A stretch of 64,000 bases of DNA from Bradyrhizobium sp. (GTDB lineage Bacteria; Pseudomonadota; Alphaproteobacteria; Rhizobiales; Xanthobacteraceae): the NCBI RefSeq assembly GCF_030697065.1, contig NZ_JAUYQU010000189.1:25347-89346 (forward strand), written 5' to 3'. Both the position numbers and the translations under genes were made by a program. Shown here piece after piece: positions 18,773 through 27,363 of this stretch. Numbering within the stretch: position 1 is the stretch's first letter; each line of letters opens with the position of its first letter. The notes under the pieces are model-generated. The model was not told where the DNA came from, ran no database searches, and saw only the letters and a program-made list of their open reading frames with translations.

Positions 18773-19492
18773 ATGTCTGATGTTTCGGCGGTGAAGGCTC
18801 TGGTGTTCGACGTGTTCGGCACCGTCGTCGATTGGCGCTCCAGCCTGATCGCGGACTTTACGAAATGGTCGCAGACGCGCGGCATTGCGGCCGACTGGAC
18901 CGCCCTGGTCGACGGCTGGCGCGCGGTCTATGCCGCCTCGATGGATGAGGTCAGAAAACATCCCGAACGCGGCTACATGATCCTGGATACGCTGCACCGG
19001 CAGTCGCTGGAGAAGCTGGTCAAGCAGCTCGGGATCTCGGGACTGACCGAGGCCGACCTACATCACCTCACCATGGGCTGGCACCGGCTGCATGCCTGGC
19101 CGGACAGCGTCGCCGGCCTGACCCGGCTCAAGACGAAATACATCATCGGTCCGCTCTCCAACGGCAACGTCGCGCTGCTGACCAACATGGCGAAGTTCGC
19201 GGGCCTGCCGTGGGACCTCATCCTGTCCGCTGAACTGTTCGAGCATTACAAGCCCGATCCTGAAACCTATCTCGGCGCCGCAAGACTGCTTGGTCTGGCG
19301 CCGGAGCAGGTGATGATGGTGGCCGCGCATAACCAGGACCTGAAGGCAGCACAGAAACTGGGATTGAAGACCGCCTTCGTGGCGCGGCCGACCGAATACG
19401 GCCCGCTGCAGAAAATCGATCTCGAAGCGACCGGCGACTGGGATATCGTTGCCAAGGATTTCAACGGGATCGCCGACAGGATGGGGTGCTAG
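18773..19492 (+). CDS. Haloacid dehalogenase type II (L-2-haloacid dehalogenase-like)
   Basis: A 239-residue HAD hydrolase. The nucleophile Asp13 is in VFDVFGTVVDWRSS, motif II is GPLSNGN (Ser/Asn), the motif III lysine is in FEHYKPDPETY and the acidic motif is replaced by VAAHNQDL, as in type II dehalogenases, where His-Asn replaces the usual Asp-Asp. The 'FDVFGTvvDWRs' start is the signature of L-2-haloacid dehalogenases, which break C-halogen bonds through an Asp ester. The real substrate may differ. The ATG has AAAGGAG upstream. Confidence 0.87.
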   Translation: MSDVSAVKALVFDVFGTVVDWRSSLIADFTKWSQTRGIAADWTALVDGWRAVYAASMDEVRKHPERGYMILDTLHRQSLEKLVKQLGISGLTEADLHHLTMGWHRLHAWPDSVAGLTRLKTKYIIGPLSNGNVALLTNMAKFAGLPWDLILSAELFEHYKPDPETYLGAARLLGLAPEQVMMVAAHNQDLKAAQKLGLKTAFVARPTEYGPLQKIDLEATGDWDIVAKDFNGIADRMGC

Positions 19493-19782
19493 ATCGAGAG
19501 ACGCGTGCCGGCGACCATGCCGCGGCGCCAGTGATTGCGGGAGCACTCGAACCGCCGCCGTATCGGCACAACTCGATCTCATGGCTCCGGCTGGCGGCGT
19601 CCAAACAGCGCCGCGCCGAGCGCGTTGAAAACGGCATTATTCTGCATTTTTTCTCGTTTGAAGTATGGGAAACGGGATGTCCGTTGCTCCATTCGATCCA
19701 TCTCTAGGAACGGGAAGACCAACCAGACTGCAACAATTCCCATTGCCGATCCTGCCCTTCGCGCCTACCCCTTGAAAGTATC

Positions 19783-21624
19783 ATGACCCTCCCTGCATCC
19801 GCCTTGCCCGTCGAAGCGCCCCCCGCGTTTCTCGGCGTCGCGCGCTCGGCGACGGGAAAGCTGTGGCGCGACCGGCTCGATGCGCGGGGAGCGGCGCGGG
19901 CGCTGGCGATCGCGCAGCGCTATCAGTTGCCGGAAATGCTGGCGCGCGTGCTGGCGGGGCGCGACGTCGAACTCGACGCGGTCGAGGATTTTCTCGATCC
20001 GACCATCCGCAAATTGATGCCCGATCCCTACACCGTGACCGGGATGGAAGCCGCCGCCAAACGCATCGCGGATGCCGCGACGCGCCGCGAGCAGGTTGCG
20101 ATATTCGGCGATTACGATGTCGACGGCGCGACCTCGGCGGCGCTGCTGGCGTGGCACCTGCGGCATTGCGGGCTCGACCCCCTGATCCATATTCCCGACC
20201 GGATATTCGAGGGCTACGGCCCCAATACCGACGCCATCCGCATGCTCGCGGGCAAGGGCACGACGCTGCTGGTGACGGTGGATTGCGGCACCACCAGTCT
20301 CGAGCCGCTGGCGGAAGCGCGGCGGCTCGGAATGTCCGTGGTGGTGATCGATCATCATCAGTCGGGCGATGAACTGCCCGAGGTCGATGCGCTGGTGAAC
20401 CCGAACCGGCCCGACGATATCTCCGGCCTCGGCCATCTCGCGGCCGTCGGCCTCGTGCTGGTCACGCTGGTCGCGGTCAACCGCGAATTGCGTTCGCGTG
20501 GTTTCTGGAGCGCCGAAATGCCCGAGCCCGATCTGCTCGGCATGCTGCATCATGTGGCGCTCGGCACCGTCGCCGACGTCGCCCCCCTGATCGGGCTCAA
20601 CCGCGCCTTCGTGGCCAAGGGCCTGATCGCGATGCGGCGGCGCGATCATGTCGGCCACACCGCGCTGATGGATGTGTCGCGGCTCAACGGCCCGCCGGAA
20701 GCCTGGCATCTCGGTTTCATGCTCGGGCCGCGCATCAATGCGGGCGGGCGGATCGGACGCGCCGATCTCGGGGTGCGGCTGCTGCTGGAGGGTGACGTCT
20801 CGGAAGCCGCGCGGATCGCCGCCGAACTCGACCGCCTCAACACCGAGCGCCGCGCCATCGAGCAAATGGCCGAGGCGCAGGCCGAGGCCGAGGCGCTGGC
20901 CTCGCTCGGGCTGGAAGACAAGGGCGCCGTGATCGTCACGGCCTCCGAGGGCTGGCATCCCGGCGTGGTCGGTCTCGTCGCCTCCAGGCTGAAGGAAAAA
21001 TTCTCGCGGCCCGCTTTCGCCATCGCCCTGGAGCCCGGCGGCATCGGCACCGGGTCGGGCCGCTCGATCTCCGGCGTCGACCTCGGCAAGGCGGTGCGGC
21101 AGGCGGTCAAGGAAGGCTTGCTGATGAAGGGCGGCGGTCACGCTATGGCCGCCGGCGTCACGCTGCGCAAGGAGCGGCTGGCGGAATTCCGTGCCTACAT
21201 GGAAAGCGCGCTGGCAGCCGATGTCGCCAGTTCGCGGCACGACAACGAACTGTTCATCGACGGCGCCGTCAGCGCGCGCAGCGTGACTCCGGAATTCGCC
21301 GCCGTCCTCAATCGCGCCGGACCTTTCGGCAGCGGCAACCCGGAGCCGGTGATCGCGTTGCCGTCGCATCAACTGGTTTATGCCGATGAAGTCGGGCAGG
21401 CCCATCTGCGGCTGAGGTTCAAATCCGGCGACGGCGCCATCGTCAACGGCATCGCGTTTCGCTCGATCGGGCAGAAGCTCGGCAACGCGCTGACCCAGAA
21501 TCGCGGCCAGCCCCTGCATGTCGCGGGATCGCTCGCGGTCGATCGCTGGCAGGGCACCGAGCGGGTGCAGTTTCGGGTGATCGACGTCGCCGTGCCCGAT
21601 CAGGGCCCGGCGATGATCCGGTAA
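19783..21624 (+). CDS. recJ: Single-stranded-DNA-specific exonuclease RecJ
   Basis: RecJ, 613 residues, a 5'-3' exonuclease on single-stranded DNA used in RecFOR recombination, mismatch and base-excision repair. The DHH phosphoesterase motifs are visible: IFGDYDVDGATSAALL (107-122), TVDCGT (165-170), VIDHHQSGD (188-196), the HHVALGTVADVAPL segment and the DHHA1 motif MKGGGHAMAAG (near 447-457). The C-terminal OB-type domain includes FGSGNPEPV. The 290 bases upstream contain no gene I can support. Confidence 0.96.
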   Translation: MTLPASALPVEAPPAFLGVARSATGKLWRDRLDARGAARALAIAQRYQLPEMLARVLAGRDVELDAVEDFLDPTIRKLMPDPYTVTGMEAAAKRIADAATRREQVAIFGDYDVDGATSAALLAWHLRHCGLDPLIHIPDRIFEGYGPNTDAIRMLAGKGTTLLVTVDCGTTSLEPLAEARRLGMSVVVIDHHQSGDELPEVDALVNPNRPDDISGLGHLAAVGLVLVTLVAVNRELRSRGFWSAEMPEPDLLGMLHHVALGTVADVAPLIGLNRAFVAKGLIAMRRRDHVGHTALMDVSRLNGPPEAWHLGFMLGPRINAGGRIGRADLGVRLLLEGDVSEAARIAAELDRLNTERRAIEQMAEAQAEAEALASLGLEDKGAVIVTASEGWHPGVVGLVASRLKEKFSRPAFAIALEPGGIGTGSGRSISGVDLGKAVRQAVKEGLLMKGGGHAMAAGVTLRKERLAEFRAYMESALAADVASSRHDNELFIDGAVSARSVTPEFAAVLNRAGPFGSGNPEPVIALPSHQLVYADEVGQAHLRLRFKSGDGAIVNGIAFRSIGQKLGNALTQNRGQPLHVAGSLAVDRWQGTERVQFRVIDVAVPDQGPAMIR

Positions 21625-21670
21625 AATCAGCGCCGGTCTACCGGCCATTACCGGACATTGACCTCAAGCT

Positions 21671-21695
21671 ATTCTGGCTATATTCTAGCCAGAAT
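21671..21695 (+). promoter_or_regulatory. Palindromic operator overlapping the promoter and start codon of the toxin gene
   Basis: Perfect 10-base arms attctggcta (21671-21680) and tagccagaat (21686-21695) with a 5-base spacer. A -35-like TTGACC (21658-21663) and a -10-like TATATT (21679-21684, spacing 15) put transcription start near 21691, only a few bases before the toxin ATG at 21694. The palindrome therefore covers the -10 box and the start codon. This is the expected position for autorepression by a toxin-antitoxin complex; binding itself is inferred. Confidence 0.65.
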
Positions 21696-21987
21696 GCCAT
21701 TCGCCATTCTTTTGGCCCCCGAGGCCGTCGAGGACCTCAAGAGCCTGAAAGCGCACGTTCGGGCCGATGTCCGGGCTGCGCTCGAATCGCATCTAAGGCA
21801 TGAACCGAAAAGAGTGAGCCGAAGCCGGATCAAACAGTTGCGCGGGCTGCGCAAACCGCAATACCGGCTTCGCGTTGGCGAGGTACGAATATTCTACGAC
21901 GTAACTGAAACGACCGTCGAGATTTTGGCGATCGTGACCAAATCGGAGGCCCAGTCATGGCTCGCAGCGTTCGGAAATCCGGAGTGA
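21694..21987 (+). CDS. RelE/ParE superfamily toxin
   Basis: A 97-residue toxin-like protein: LAPEAVEDLKSLKAHVRADVRAAL (two helices), an RxKQLRGLRKPQYRLRVGEVRIFYDV beta sheet, and a C-terminal VEILAIVTKSEAQSWL. The conserved 'LRGxxxPxYRLRVGexRifYdv' pattern is that of RelE/ParE toxins that cut mRNA at the ribosome or poison gyrase. No Shine-Dalgarno sequence precedes the ATG, in line with a near-leaderless message. It overlaps the antitoxin gene by 31 bases. The toxin comes first, the reverse of the usual antitoxin-toxin order. Confidence 0.85.
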   Translation: MPFAILLAPEAVEDLKSLKAHVRADVRAALESHLRHEPKRVSRSRIKQLRGLRKPQYRLRVGEVRIFYDVTETTVEILAIVTKSEAQSWLAAFGNPE

Positions 21988-22232
21988 AGGCAGTTCCGCT
22001 CTCGGAGGTCAAGGATGACTTGTCCCGGTATCTTCGCGAAGCGGAGACGCAAGAGATAGTCATCACGCGTCACGGCAAACCGGCCGGGGTCCTGATCGGG
22101 TTCGAGTCAGAAGAGGACTGGTTTGAATACCGGCTCGAAAATGATCCGCGATTTTTACGCCGGATCGAACAGGCACGCGCTGGTCTGCAAGCAGGGCGCG
22201 GAGTTCGTCTGGAAGACGTCGAAACCGAATAG
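21957..22232 (+). CDS. Phd/YefM-type antitoxin
   Basis: A 91-residue protein with the Phd/YefM N-terminal domain: VKAVPLSEVKDDLSRYLREAE, then TQEIVITRHGKPAGVLIGF, the strands and helix that bind operator DNA. The acidic, less structured C-terminus (EARAGLQAGRG, LEDVETE) would wrap the toxin. A strong GGAGG lies 7 bases before the ATG, inside the toxin gene, so the antitoxin is likely translated better than the toxin. Paired with the overlapping RelE/ParE toxin as one module. Confidence 0.85.
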   Translation: MARSVRKSGVKAVPLSEVKDDLSRYLREAETQEIVITRHGKPAGVLIGFESEEDWFEYRLENDPRFLRRIEQARAGLQAGRGVRLEDVETE

Positions 22233-22345
22233 TGACTTGCCCAGTCGCTGCAGGCCGGGGATCGCTCGCCGTGCGGTGACCGAGTACACGATGGCCCGGA
22301 GATGATCCGGTAAGACCAGCTACAACGATAACAACGGGAGTGGAA

Positions 22346-23155
22346 ATGACAGGGCAGGTTGAGGGCAAGGTCGCGCTGGTCACGGGCGGTTCGTCCGGCA
22401 TTGGTGCTGCGGTCGCCGGGTTGCTGGCGCGCGAAGGCGCCAGGGTCGTTGTCACCGATATCGATGATCTCAAGGGCCCCGAAATCGTCGCCGGCATCAA
22501 GAAGGCCGGACACGATGCGGTGTTCCTGCATCAGGATGTCACCAGCGAGTCGCGCTGGGAGGAAGTGGTGGCGGACGTCGGCAAGCGCTACGGCCGGCTC
22601 GATATCCTGGTGTCCAATGCCGGCATCGGAATATCGGTGCCGTCGATCGTGCAGATGTCGCTGGAGGACTGGCGGCGGCAAACCGCGATCAACCTCGATG
22701 GAGTATTCCTATCGGTGAAGCACTCGCTGCCGCTGATGCGCCGGACCGGCGGCGGCTCGATTATCCTGATGTCGTCGCTGGCGGGTCTGCGCGGCGCGCA
22801 AACGCTGGCCGGCTATTGCGCGACCAAGGGCGGCGTGCGGCTGTTTGCCAAGGCGATCGCGATGGAATGCGCGTCCTTTGGCGACGGCATCCGGGTCAAC
22901 TCGGTGCATCCGGGGATTATCGACACGCCGATCTGGGGCAAGATTCCGACGGAAGCATCGGGCAGCGGTCAAAACGCGCCGATCGATCCGGAAGAACGCG
23001 CCAGACTGGCGACGCCGCTCGGCCGTGCCGGCCACGCCATCGAAATCGCTAGCGGCGTGCTGTATCTGGCGTCCGATGCATCCCGCTACGTCACGGGAAC
23101 GGAGCTGGTGATCGACGGCGGCATGAATGCCGGCGGGGCGGTGCGGCAAGGGTGA
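22346..23155 (+). CDS. SDR family oxidoreductase
   Basis: A 269-residue classical short-chain dehydrogenase. TGGSSGIG is at residues 13-20, SNAG near 89-92 (Ser in place of the usual first Asn), the catalytic Ser in MSSLAG and the YCATKGG Tyr/Lys pair follow. Asp at the end of strand 2 (VVTDIDD) predicts NAD(H) preference. Similar proteins are labelled 3-alpha/20-beta-hydroxysteroid or cyclopentanol dehydrogenase; the substrate is undetermined. The ATG at 22346 has GGGAG upstream; a GTG two codons earlier is less likely. Confidence 0.88.
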   Translation: MTGQVEGKVALVTGGSSGIGAAVAGLLAREGARVVVTDIDDLKGPEIVAGIKKAGHDAVFLHQDVTSESRWEEVVADVGKRYGRLDILVSNAGIGISVPSIVQMSLEDWRRQTAINLDGVFLSVKHSLPLMRRTGGGSIILMSSLAGLRGAQTLAGYCATKGGVRLFAKAIAMECASFGDGIRVNSVHPGIIDTPIWGKIPTEASGSGQNAPIDPEERARLATPLGRAGHAIEIASGVLYLASDASRYVTGTELVIDGGMNAGGAVRQG

Positions 23156-23174
23156 GGCAGGGGTGGGCACCACC

Positions 23175-23261
23175 GTCATTCCGGGGCATCGCGCAGCGAT
23201 GAACCCGGAATCTGGAGATAAGGGAGATTCCGGGTTCGCGCCAAGGCGCGCCTGGAATGAC
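23175..23261. repeat. Intergenic BIME-like repeat, copy 3
   Basis: Left end gtcattccggggcatcgcg, right end gcgcgcctggaatgac, centre ccggaatctggagataagggagattccgg, in which the palindrome is interrupted by an extra ~9 bases relative to the copies at 18671 and 41191. It separates the SDR gene from the convergent lytic transglycosylase gene. Confidence 0.75.
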
Positions 23262-23278
23262 GGAGCCTGGAATGAGAT

Positions 23279-24514
23279 CTATCCGCCCTGCCGCAACCGC
23301 GCGAGCACCTTGAGCCCGCCATAACCGTCCGCCGGCACCAGTCCCATCCTGGTCTGATAGGCCTTGACCGCCTTCATGGTGTCGTTGCCGACGCGGCCGT
23401 CGGTGCCGCCGGTGTCGAACCCGGCTTTGGTCAGGCGGGTCTGCATCTCCTGTATTTCGGCGAGCGTCATGACGCGCTCGGAGCCGGGGAATGGCTGGAT
23501 GAAGGGCGGGCCGCCCAAAATGCGGTCGCCGAGATGGCAGATCGCCAGCGCGTAATTCATCGAGGGGTTGTAGCTGCGCACCGCATAGAAATTCGGTCCG
23601 AGCAGGAACGCCGGGCCGCCGTCAACCGGCACCCACATCTTCGCCGAAGCGTTCGGCTGCGGAAACGGCTGGCCGTCGGCGCGCTTCACGCCGGCGCTGG
23701 CCCATGCCGCGTAGGTTCGGTTGCCGCTGGCGGCGGCGCCCGATGCCCGCACCTCGAAGCCCCAATGCTCGCCGCGGCGATACTTGCCGCGATTGAGCAA
23801 ATAGCGCGCGCTGGAGCCGAGCGCGTCGTCGGGCTTGCCGAACGGCGACACGCGTCCGTCCTTGTCGTAGTCGGTGCCGACATTGAGCCAGACTTCCGGC
23901 ATCCACTGGGTATGGCCCATCGCGCCGGCCCATGAGCCGCGCATCTCCTCCGGCGTGCCCCAGCCGCGATCGACGATTTTCAGTGCGTTGATCAGCTCGG
24001 TTTCCCAATAGGCGCGGCGGCGCGGCTCGTTCCAGGCCAATGCCGCCAGCGAGGGAAATACCGGGCGCATATGGTTCTGCTGCACCAGGGGATCGCCATA
24101 GGCGGACTCGACGCCCCACAGCGCCAGCAGCGTGCCGCGCTCGACCCCGTAATCGCGTTCGATCCGGGAAAACAGCGCCTCGTGCTGGCGCAGCGCTTCC
24201 TTGCCGGCGGTGATGCGCCAGTCCGAGGCGCGGCGATTGACGTATTGCCAGATCTGTTCGTGGAATTCAGGCTGCTTCGCCATCTGTTTGAACACGGACA
24301 TGTCGGGCTCGAGGCCACCCATGACGCGGGTGTAGGTCGCATCCGAAACGCCCTTTGCCAGCGCTCGGGCGCGAAAACCGTCGCGCCACTGGCTGAAGCC
24401 GGGTGGGGCTGCGGCGAACGCCGCAGGGGAAAGCGCGAACAGGGCGCCTGCGCCAAGGCCCGAGAGCAGCACGGCGCGACGGGTCGGGGTGGTGGGAGAA
24501 TCAGAGTTTTTCAT
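23279..24514 (-). CDS. Lytic murein transglycosylase (MltB family) with C-terminal peptidoglycan-binding domain
   Basis: A 411-residue periplasmic enzyme that cleaves glycan strands with 1,6-anhydro product formation. The N-terminus (TRRAVLLSGLGAGALFALSPAAFA) is a twin-arginine-like signal. The catalytic Glu136 lies in LALWGVESAYGD, followed by the MltB landmarks WAGAMGHTQWMP (near 204-215), DYDKDGR and SSARYLLNRGKYRRGEHWGFEVR. The last ~65 residues form a PG_binding_1 domain (EIQEMQTRLTKAGFDTGGTDGRVGNDTMKAVKAYQ). The gene is convergent with the SDR and divergent to nothing close; it is monocistronic. Confidence 0.93.
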   Translation of the reverse strand: MKNSDSPTTPTRRAVLLSGLGAGALFALSPAAFAAAPPGFSQWRDGFRARALAKGVSDATYTRVMGGLEPDMSVFKQMAKQPEFHEQIWQYVNRRASDWRITAGKEALRQHEALFSRIERDYGVERGTLLALWGVESAYGDPLVQQNHMRPVFPSLAALAWNEPRRRAYWETELINALKIVDRGWGTPEEMRGSWAGAMGHTQWMPEVWLNVGTDYDKDGRVSPFGKPDDALGSSARYLLNRGKYRRGEHWGFEVRASGAAASGNRTYAAWASAGVKRADGQPFPQPNASAKMWVPVDGGPAFLLGPNFYAVRSYNPSMNYALAICHLGDRILGGPPFIQPFPGSERVMTLAEIQEMQTRLTKAGFDTGGTDGRVGNDTMKAVKAYQTRMGLVPADGYGGLKVLARLRQGG

Positions 24515-24570
24515 CGGGACAGTCTACCGGCCGGGAAGGCAGCTTGGCAGAGGGCAATGCGCCGCTGGAA

Positions 24571-25158
24571 CTAGCGATCCTGCTGCAGATCTGCGGCAAT
24601 TTGGGCCAGCCAGTGCCGAACGGTGGTTTGCGCCCTGGCGCCGAGCCCCGAGACCAGCTGCCGCTCCACCGCCCGGACCGGACTGCGGCATTTGTCGAGC
24701 AGGGTGCCGCCGCGGCGGGTCAGCGTCCATTGCAGCACGCGGCCGTGCACCGGGTGGGGCGTATTGCGGATGGCACCGTCGCGTTCGAGGTTGCGGATGA
24801 TGACGCCGACGGTCTGCGGGGTCAGCAGCGCCACCCGCGCGAGGTCCGCGCCCGACAGGCCGGGATAGGCCCGCAGCATGGTCAGGACGGCGAATTGTGG
24901 GGGAGTGACGCCGAGATCGGCCAGCCGCCGTTCCAGCGTCAGCCGGGTCGCGGCCTGGGCCTGCCGCAGGAGGTAGGCGAGGTGGCCCTGTTCCCCGCGC
25001 TTGCCCTTGCCGGGTTGCGGTGGCCGGACCCCGGCGGGATCGGGAGCCGGACGGGATTTTTGCCGGCGCGGCGCGGATTTTGCCGCGGCACCCGATTTTC
25101 GCCGTTTCGCCGTCTTTCGGCCGGAGCGCGATTTTGCCGGTGTGCTTATCTTGCGCAT
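24571..25158 (-). CDS. MarR family transcriptional regulator
   Basis: A 195-residue regulator. A long Lys/Arg/Pro-rich N-terminal tail (RKISTPAKSRSGRKTAKRRKSG and on) precedes a MarR winged-helix domain: VTPPQFAVLTMLRAYPGLSGADLARVALLTPQTVGVIIRNLERDGAIRNTPHP with the wing GRVLQWTLTRRG. The basic tail is unusual for the family and may add non-specific DNA binding. The ATG at 25158 is preferred because a longer version would run through the operators. It is divergent, 47 bases from the carboxymuconolactone decarboxylase-like gene that it probably controls. Confidence 0.85.
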   Translation of the reverse strand: MRKISTPAKSRSGRKTAKRRKSGAAAKSAPRRQKSRPAPDPAGVRPPQPGKGKRGEQGHLAYLLRQAQAATRLTLERRLADLGVTPPQFAVLTMLRAYPGLSGADLARVALLTPQTVGVIIRNLERDGAIRNTPHPVHGRVLQWTLTRRGGTLLDKCRSPVRAVERQLVSGLGARAQTTVRHWLAQIAADLQQDR

Positions 25159-25160
25159 AA

Positions 25161-25195
25161 TATAAGTACTCTTATAATGTATCAGCACACTGATA
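25161..25195. promoter_or_regulatory. Two palindromic operators in the marR / decarboxylase divergent promoter
   Basis: Two perfect 16-base palindromes with 6-base arms and 4-base spacers: TATAAGTACTCTTATA (25161-25176) and TATCAGCACACTGATA (25180-25195), centres 19 bases apart. They fill nearly the whole 47-base gap between the two start codons, as expected for MarR sites that block both promoters. The assignment to this MarR is inferred from position. Confidence 0.7.
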
Positions 25196-25205
25196 ACATG
25201 AGGTA

Positions 25206-25691
25206 ATGAAGATGTCACATGCGCGCAGCGAATATGCGGACTTCAAGGCGCTGGCGCCGGATGTCTTCGAAACGGTGCTCGCGCTCGGCCAGTTCGCCGC
25301 CACCGCCGGACTCGATACGCAACTGCTCGAACTGGTCAAGCTGCGGGCCTCGCAGATCAACGGCTGCGCCTTCTGCGTGCAATATCACACCCTGCAGGGC
25401 GAGAAATTCGGTGTGTCGGCGGACAAGCTGAACCTCGTCGTTGTATGGCGCGAAGCACAGCTGTTCTCGGCACGGGAGCGCGCGGCTCTGGCATGGACCG
25501 AGGCGTTGACGGTGCTGGCGGGCGGCGTGAGCGACGAGGTCTATGCGCAGGCGACCGCCGAGTTTTCCGAAAAGGAGCTGACCTACCTGACGTCCGCGAT
25601 CGCGTCGATCAATGTCTGGAACAGGTTCGGCGCCAGCTATCGCTGGACGCCGTTGGCGCGGCCATCGGTGCAGAAGGCCGCGGCATCATAG
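25206..25691 (+). CDS. Carboxymuconolactone decarboxylase / AhpD family protein
   Basis: A 161-residue all-helical protein with the redox motif CAFCVQYH (Cys54, Cys57, His61), as in AhpD-like peroxidase partners. Other family segments: ELVKLRASQINGCAFC, LFSARERAALAWTEALT and ELTYLTSAIASINVWNRFG. Members reduce peroxides through the Cys pair or lack catalysis; MarR-type neighbours often respond to oxidants, so a role in peroxide or electrophile defence is likely but unproven. GAGG precedes the ATG; a second ATG two codons later is also usable. Confidence 0.88.
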   Translation: MKMSHARSEYADFKALAPDVFETVLALGQFAATAGLDTQLLELVKLRASQINGCAFCVQYHTLQGEKFGVSADKLNLVVVWREAQLFSARERAALAWTEALTVLAGGVSDEVYAQATAEFSEKELTYLTSAIASINVWNRFGASYRWTPLARPSVQKAAAS

Positions 25692-25694
25692 CGA

Positions 25695-27326
25695 TCAGTT
25701 CTCGCCGCCTTCCCTGGCATCCGGCTGACGAGGAACATCCTTCGGCGACGCATTCGCCACGGCGGACGCCGACGGCGCCCCTGGCCCGGTCAGGCGCCCG
25801 CGGCCGCGGATCAGGCGTTCATAGGCCGAGATCAGGGTGACGTAAGGGTTGACCCAGAGCCAGCCGTCGCGCGTAAACACCTGCACGTCGAAATGCAGGT
25901 GGCGACTGGTGCCGTTGGGATAGTCGAGGTAATTCGACACCACGCCGAATCGTTCGCCTTCCGCGACGATGCGTCCGTTCAGGACGCCGTCGGAATCGAG
26001 GCGTGACGGATCCATGTGCATGTAGCGAAAGCGGACATGTTCGGTGCGGCTGTTGACCTGCAGCGTTACCGCCTGCTGCTTCGGCGAACGGATCACGGCA
26101 CTGTCGCGGACCGCGACCACCCCCTGCTGCCTGGGATCGCACTTGTCGCCGGCTTCGCTTGCGCCATCGCATTCGCCGGCGCGGATATCCTGCCCCTGGT
26201 GGCCAAAGCCGCCGGCGCATTGGCCGACGCCGAAACTGCGGGCCTCGCAGAAATTATCCTGCCAGGGATAGCCTGAATTCTGGCCCGTCCTGCCGCCGGC
26301 CGCCTCGTCGTTTGTCTCGCGCGCCCTGCGCTTCATGAAGGATTGCGAATGCGCGAAGGCCGGGGCCTTCTCCAGCGGGAAGCGGATCTGCGAATAGGCT
26401 GTGAAGTCGGCGCGGCCGCCGTGCTTGCGGAAGCCGGTATTGGCGATGATGTCGCCGGCCGGCCGATAGCTGAAATCCGGCGAGCGTTGCGCCGGCCGTT
26501 CGGCGACACCGGAAGGCAGGTCCAGCCGCGGTCGCGATGGCAGGCCGCCGGCGAGGCGCAGCGCTTTCAGGAAACGTTCGGCGACGGGATAGGCCTCGCG
26601 GCAGGCCAGCCGCCGTGCGCGCGGCACCGAGTCGAGGCACTGGATCGACACCACGTAAGGCACGCCGAAACGCGTGAAAGCATAGCGCACATAGCCTTCC
26701 CGGATGAAACGGCGCAGGTCGGGGAAGTCCGCCACAAGCGACTTCACCGGCTCGCCCTTGCCGCCAAGGGGATCGCCAATCTGGTAGATCAGGCTGGATC
26801 CGGTGATCTGCACTTCGACCGGCCTGGCGAACGTCCGCTGTGGCATGCCTTCGCCGGCGCCGGGCTCGAGCGAAAACACCGCGTTGTAGCCAGCGGGGCC
26901 GGCGTCGAACAGGTCGACGGGCCGGAAGTCGGCCTGATAGTGCGCCGGCGACGGGCCCGGCGGCACGCCGTTCAGCCTGGCATCGAGATACGCCGCGGTG
27001 TCGAATGGCAGCAGGACCGGCACGTGGCTTCGCCCGATCCCGCCGAAGATCGGCGATATCGCCGCATTCAACTGTACCAGCGCCGGCATGGTGCGCGGAT
27101 CGTAGGCCGGCAACCGACGCTGGCCTGAGAACGTGAAGGTGGAAGCAACCGCCGGGCGGGCGTTCAGTTCGGTTCTGAGCTGGTCGAGGGCCGCGCGCCA
27201 TTCGACAGGCACGGCTGAAACCGCCGGTGTCCGGAACTCATCGGCGATCGCAACAGCCATGCCGGCCGGGAGCAAAACGAAAGATGCCAGCCAACGCGAA
27301 ACGAACCGGACAGCCTTCGTAGCCAA
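25695..27326 (-). CDS. M23 family metallopeptidase, exported
   Basis: A 543-residue protein with a signal peptide (ending AVAIADE near residue 29), a long N-terminal region without a known domain, and a C-terminal M23/LytM-type zinc peptidase domain. Zinc ligands are seen as His376 and Asp380 in GHQGQDIR and His478 in HLHFDVQ, with the conserved His437 (YMHMDP) and His476. The family cuts peptide bridges of peptidoglycan. The N-terminal third contains four Cys (C230, C242, C360, C370) that could form disulfides. Convergent with the AhpD-like gene, only three bases between stop codons. Confidence 0.88.
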   Translation of the reverse strand: MATKAVRFVSRWLASFVLLPAGMAVAIADEFRTPAVSAVPVEWRAALDQLRTELNARPAVASTFTFSGQRRLPAYDPRTMPALVQLNAAISPIFGGIGRSHVPVLLPFDTAAYLDARLNGVPPGPSPAHYQADFRPVDLFDAGPAGYNAVFSLEPGAGEGMPQRTFARPVEVQITGSSLIYQIGDPLGGKGEPVKSLVADFPDLRRFIREGYVRYAFTRFGVPYVVSIQCLDSVPRARRLACREAYPVAERFLKALRLAGGLPSRPRLDLPSGVAERPAQRSPDFSYRPAGDIIANTGFRKHGGRADFTAYSQIRFPLEKAPAFAHSQSFMKRRARETNDEAAGGRTGQNSGYPWQDNFCEARSFGVGQCAGGFGHQGQDIRAGECDGASEAGDKCDPRQQGVVAVRDSAVIRSPKQQAVTLQVNSRTEHVRFRYMHMDPSRLDSDGVLNGRIVAEGERFGVVSNYLDYPNGTSRHLHFDVQVFTRDGWLWVNPYVTLISAYERLIRGRGRLTGPGAPSASAVANASPKDVPRQPDAREGGEN

Positions 27327-27363
27327 TGCGTCGCCTCCTGCCGGCAGGATTGAGCGCCCCGGC

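Noticed and set aside
19493..19782. Possible small gene in the spacer before recJ
   Set aside because: Frames at 19486 and 19535 have no ribosome site and Arg/Ser-rich shadow composition.
19765..21648. 627-codon minus-strand frame
   Set aside because: Antisense to recJ with its complete DHH motifs.
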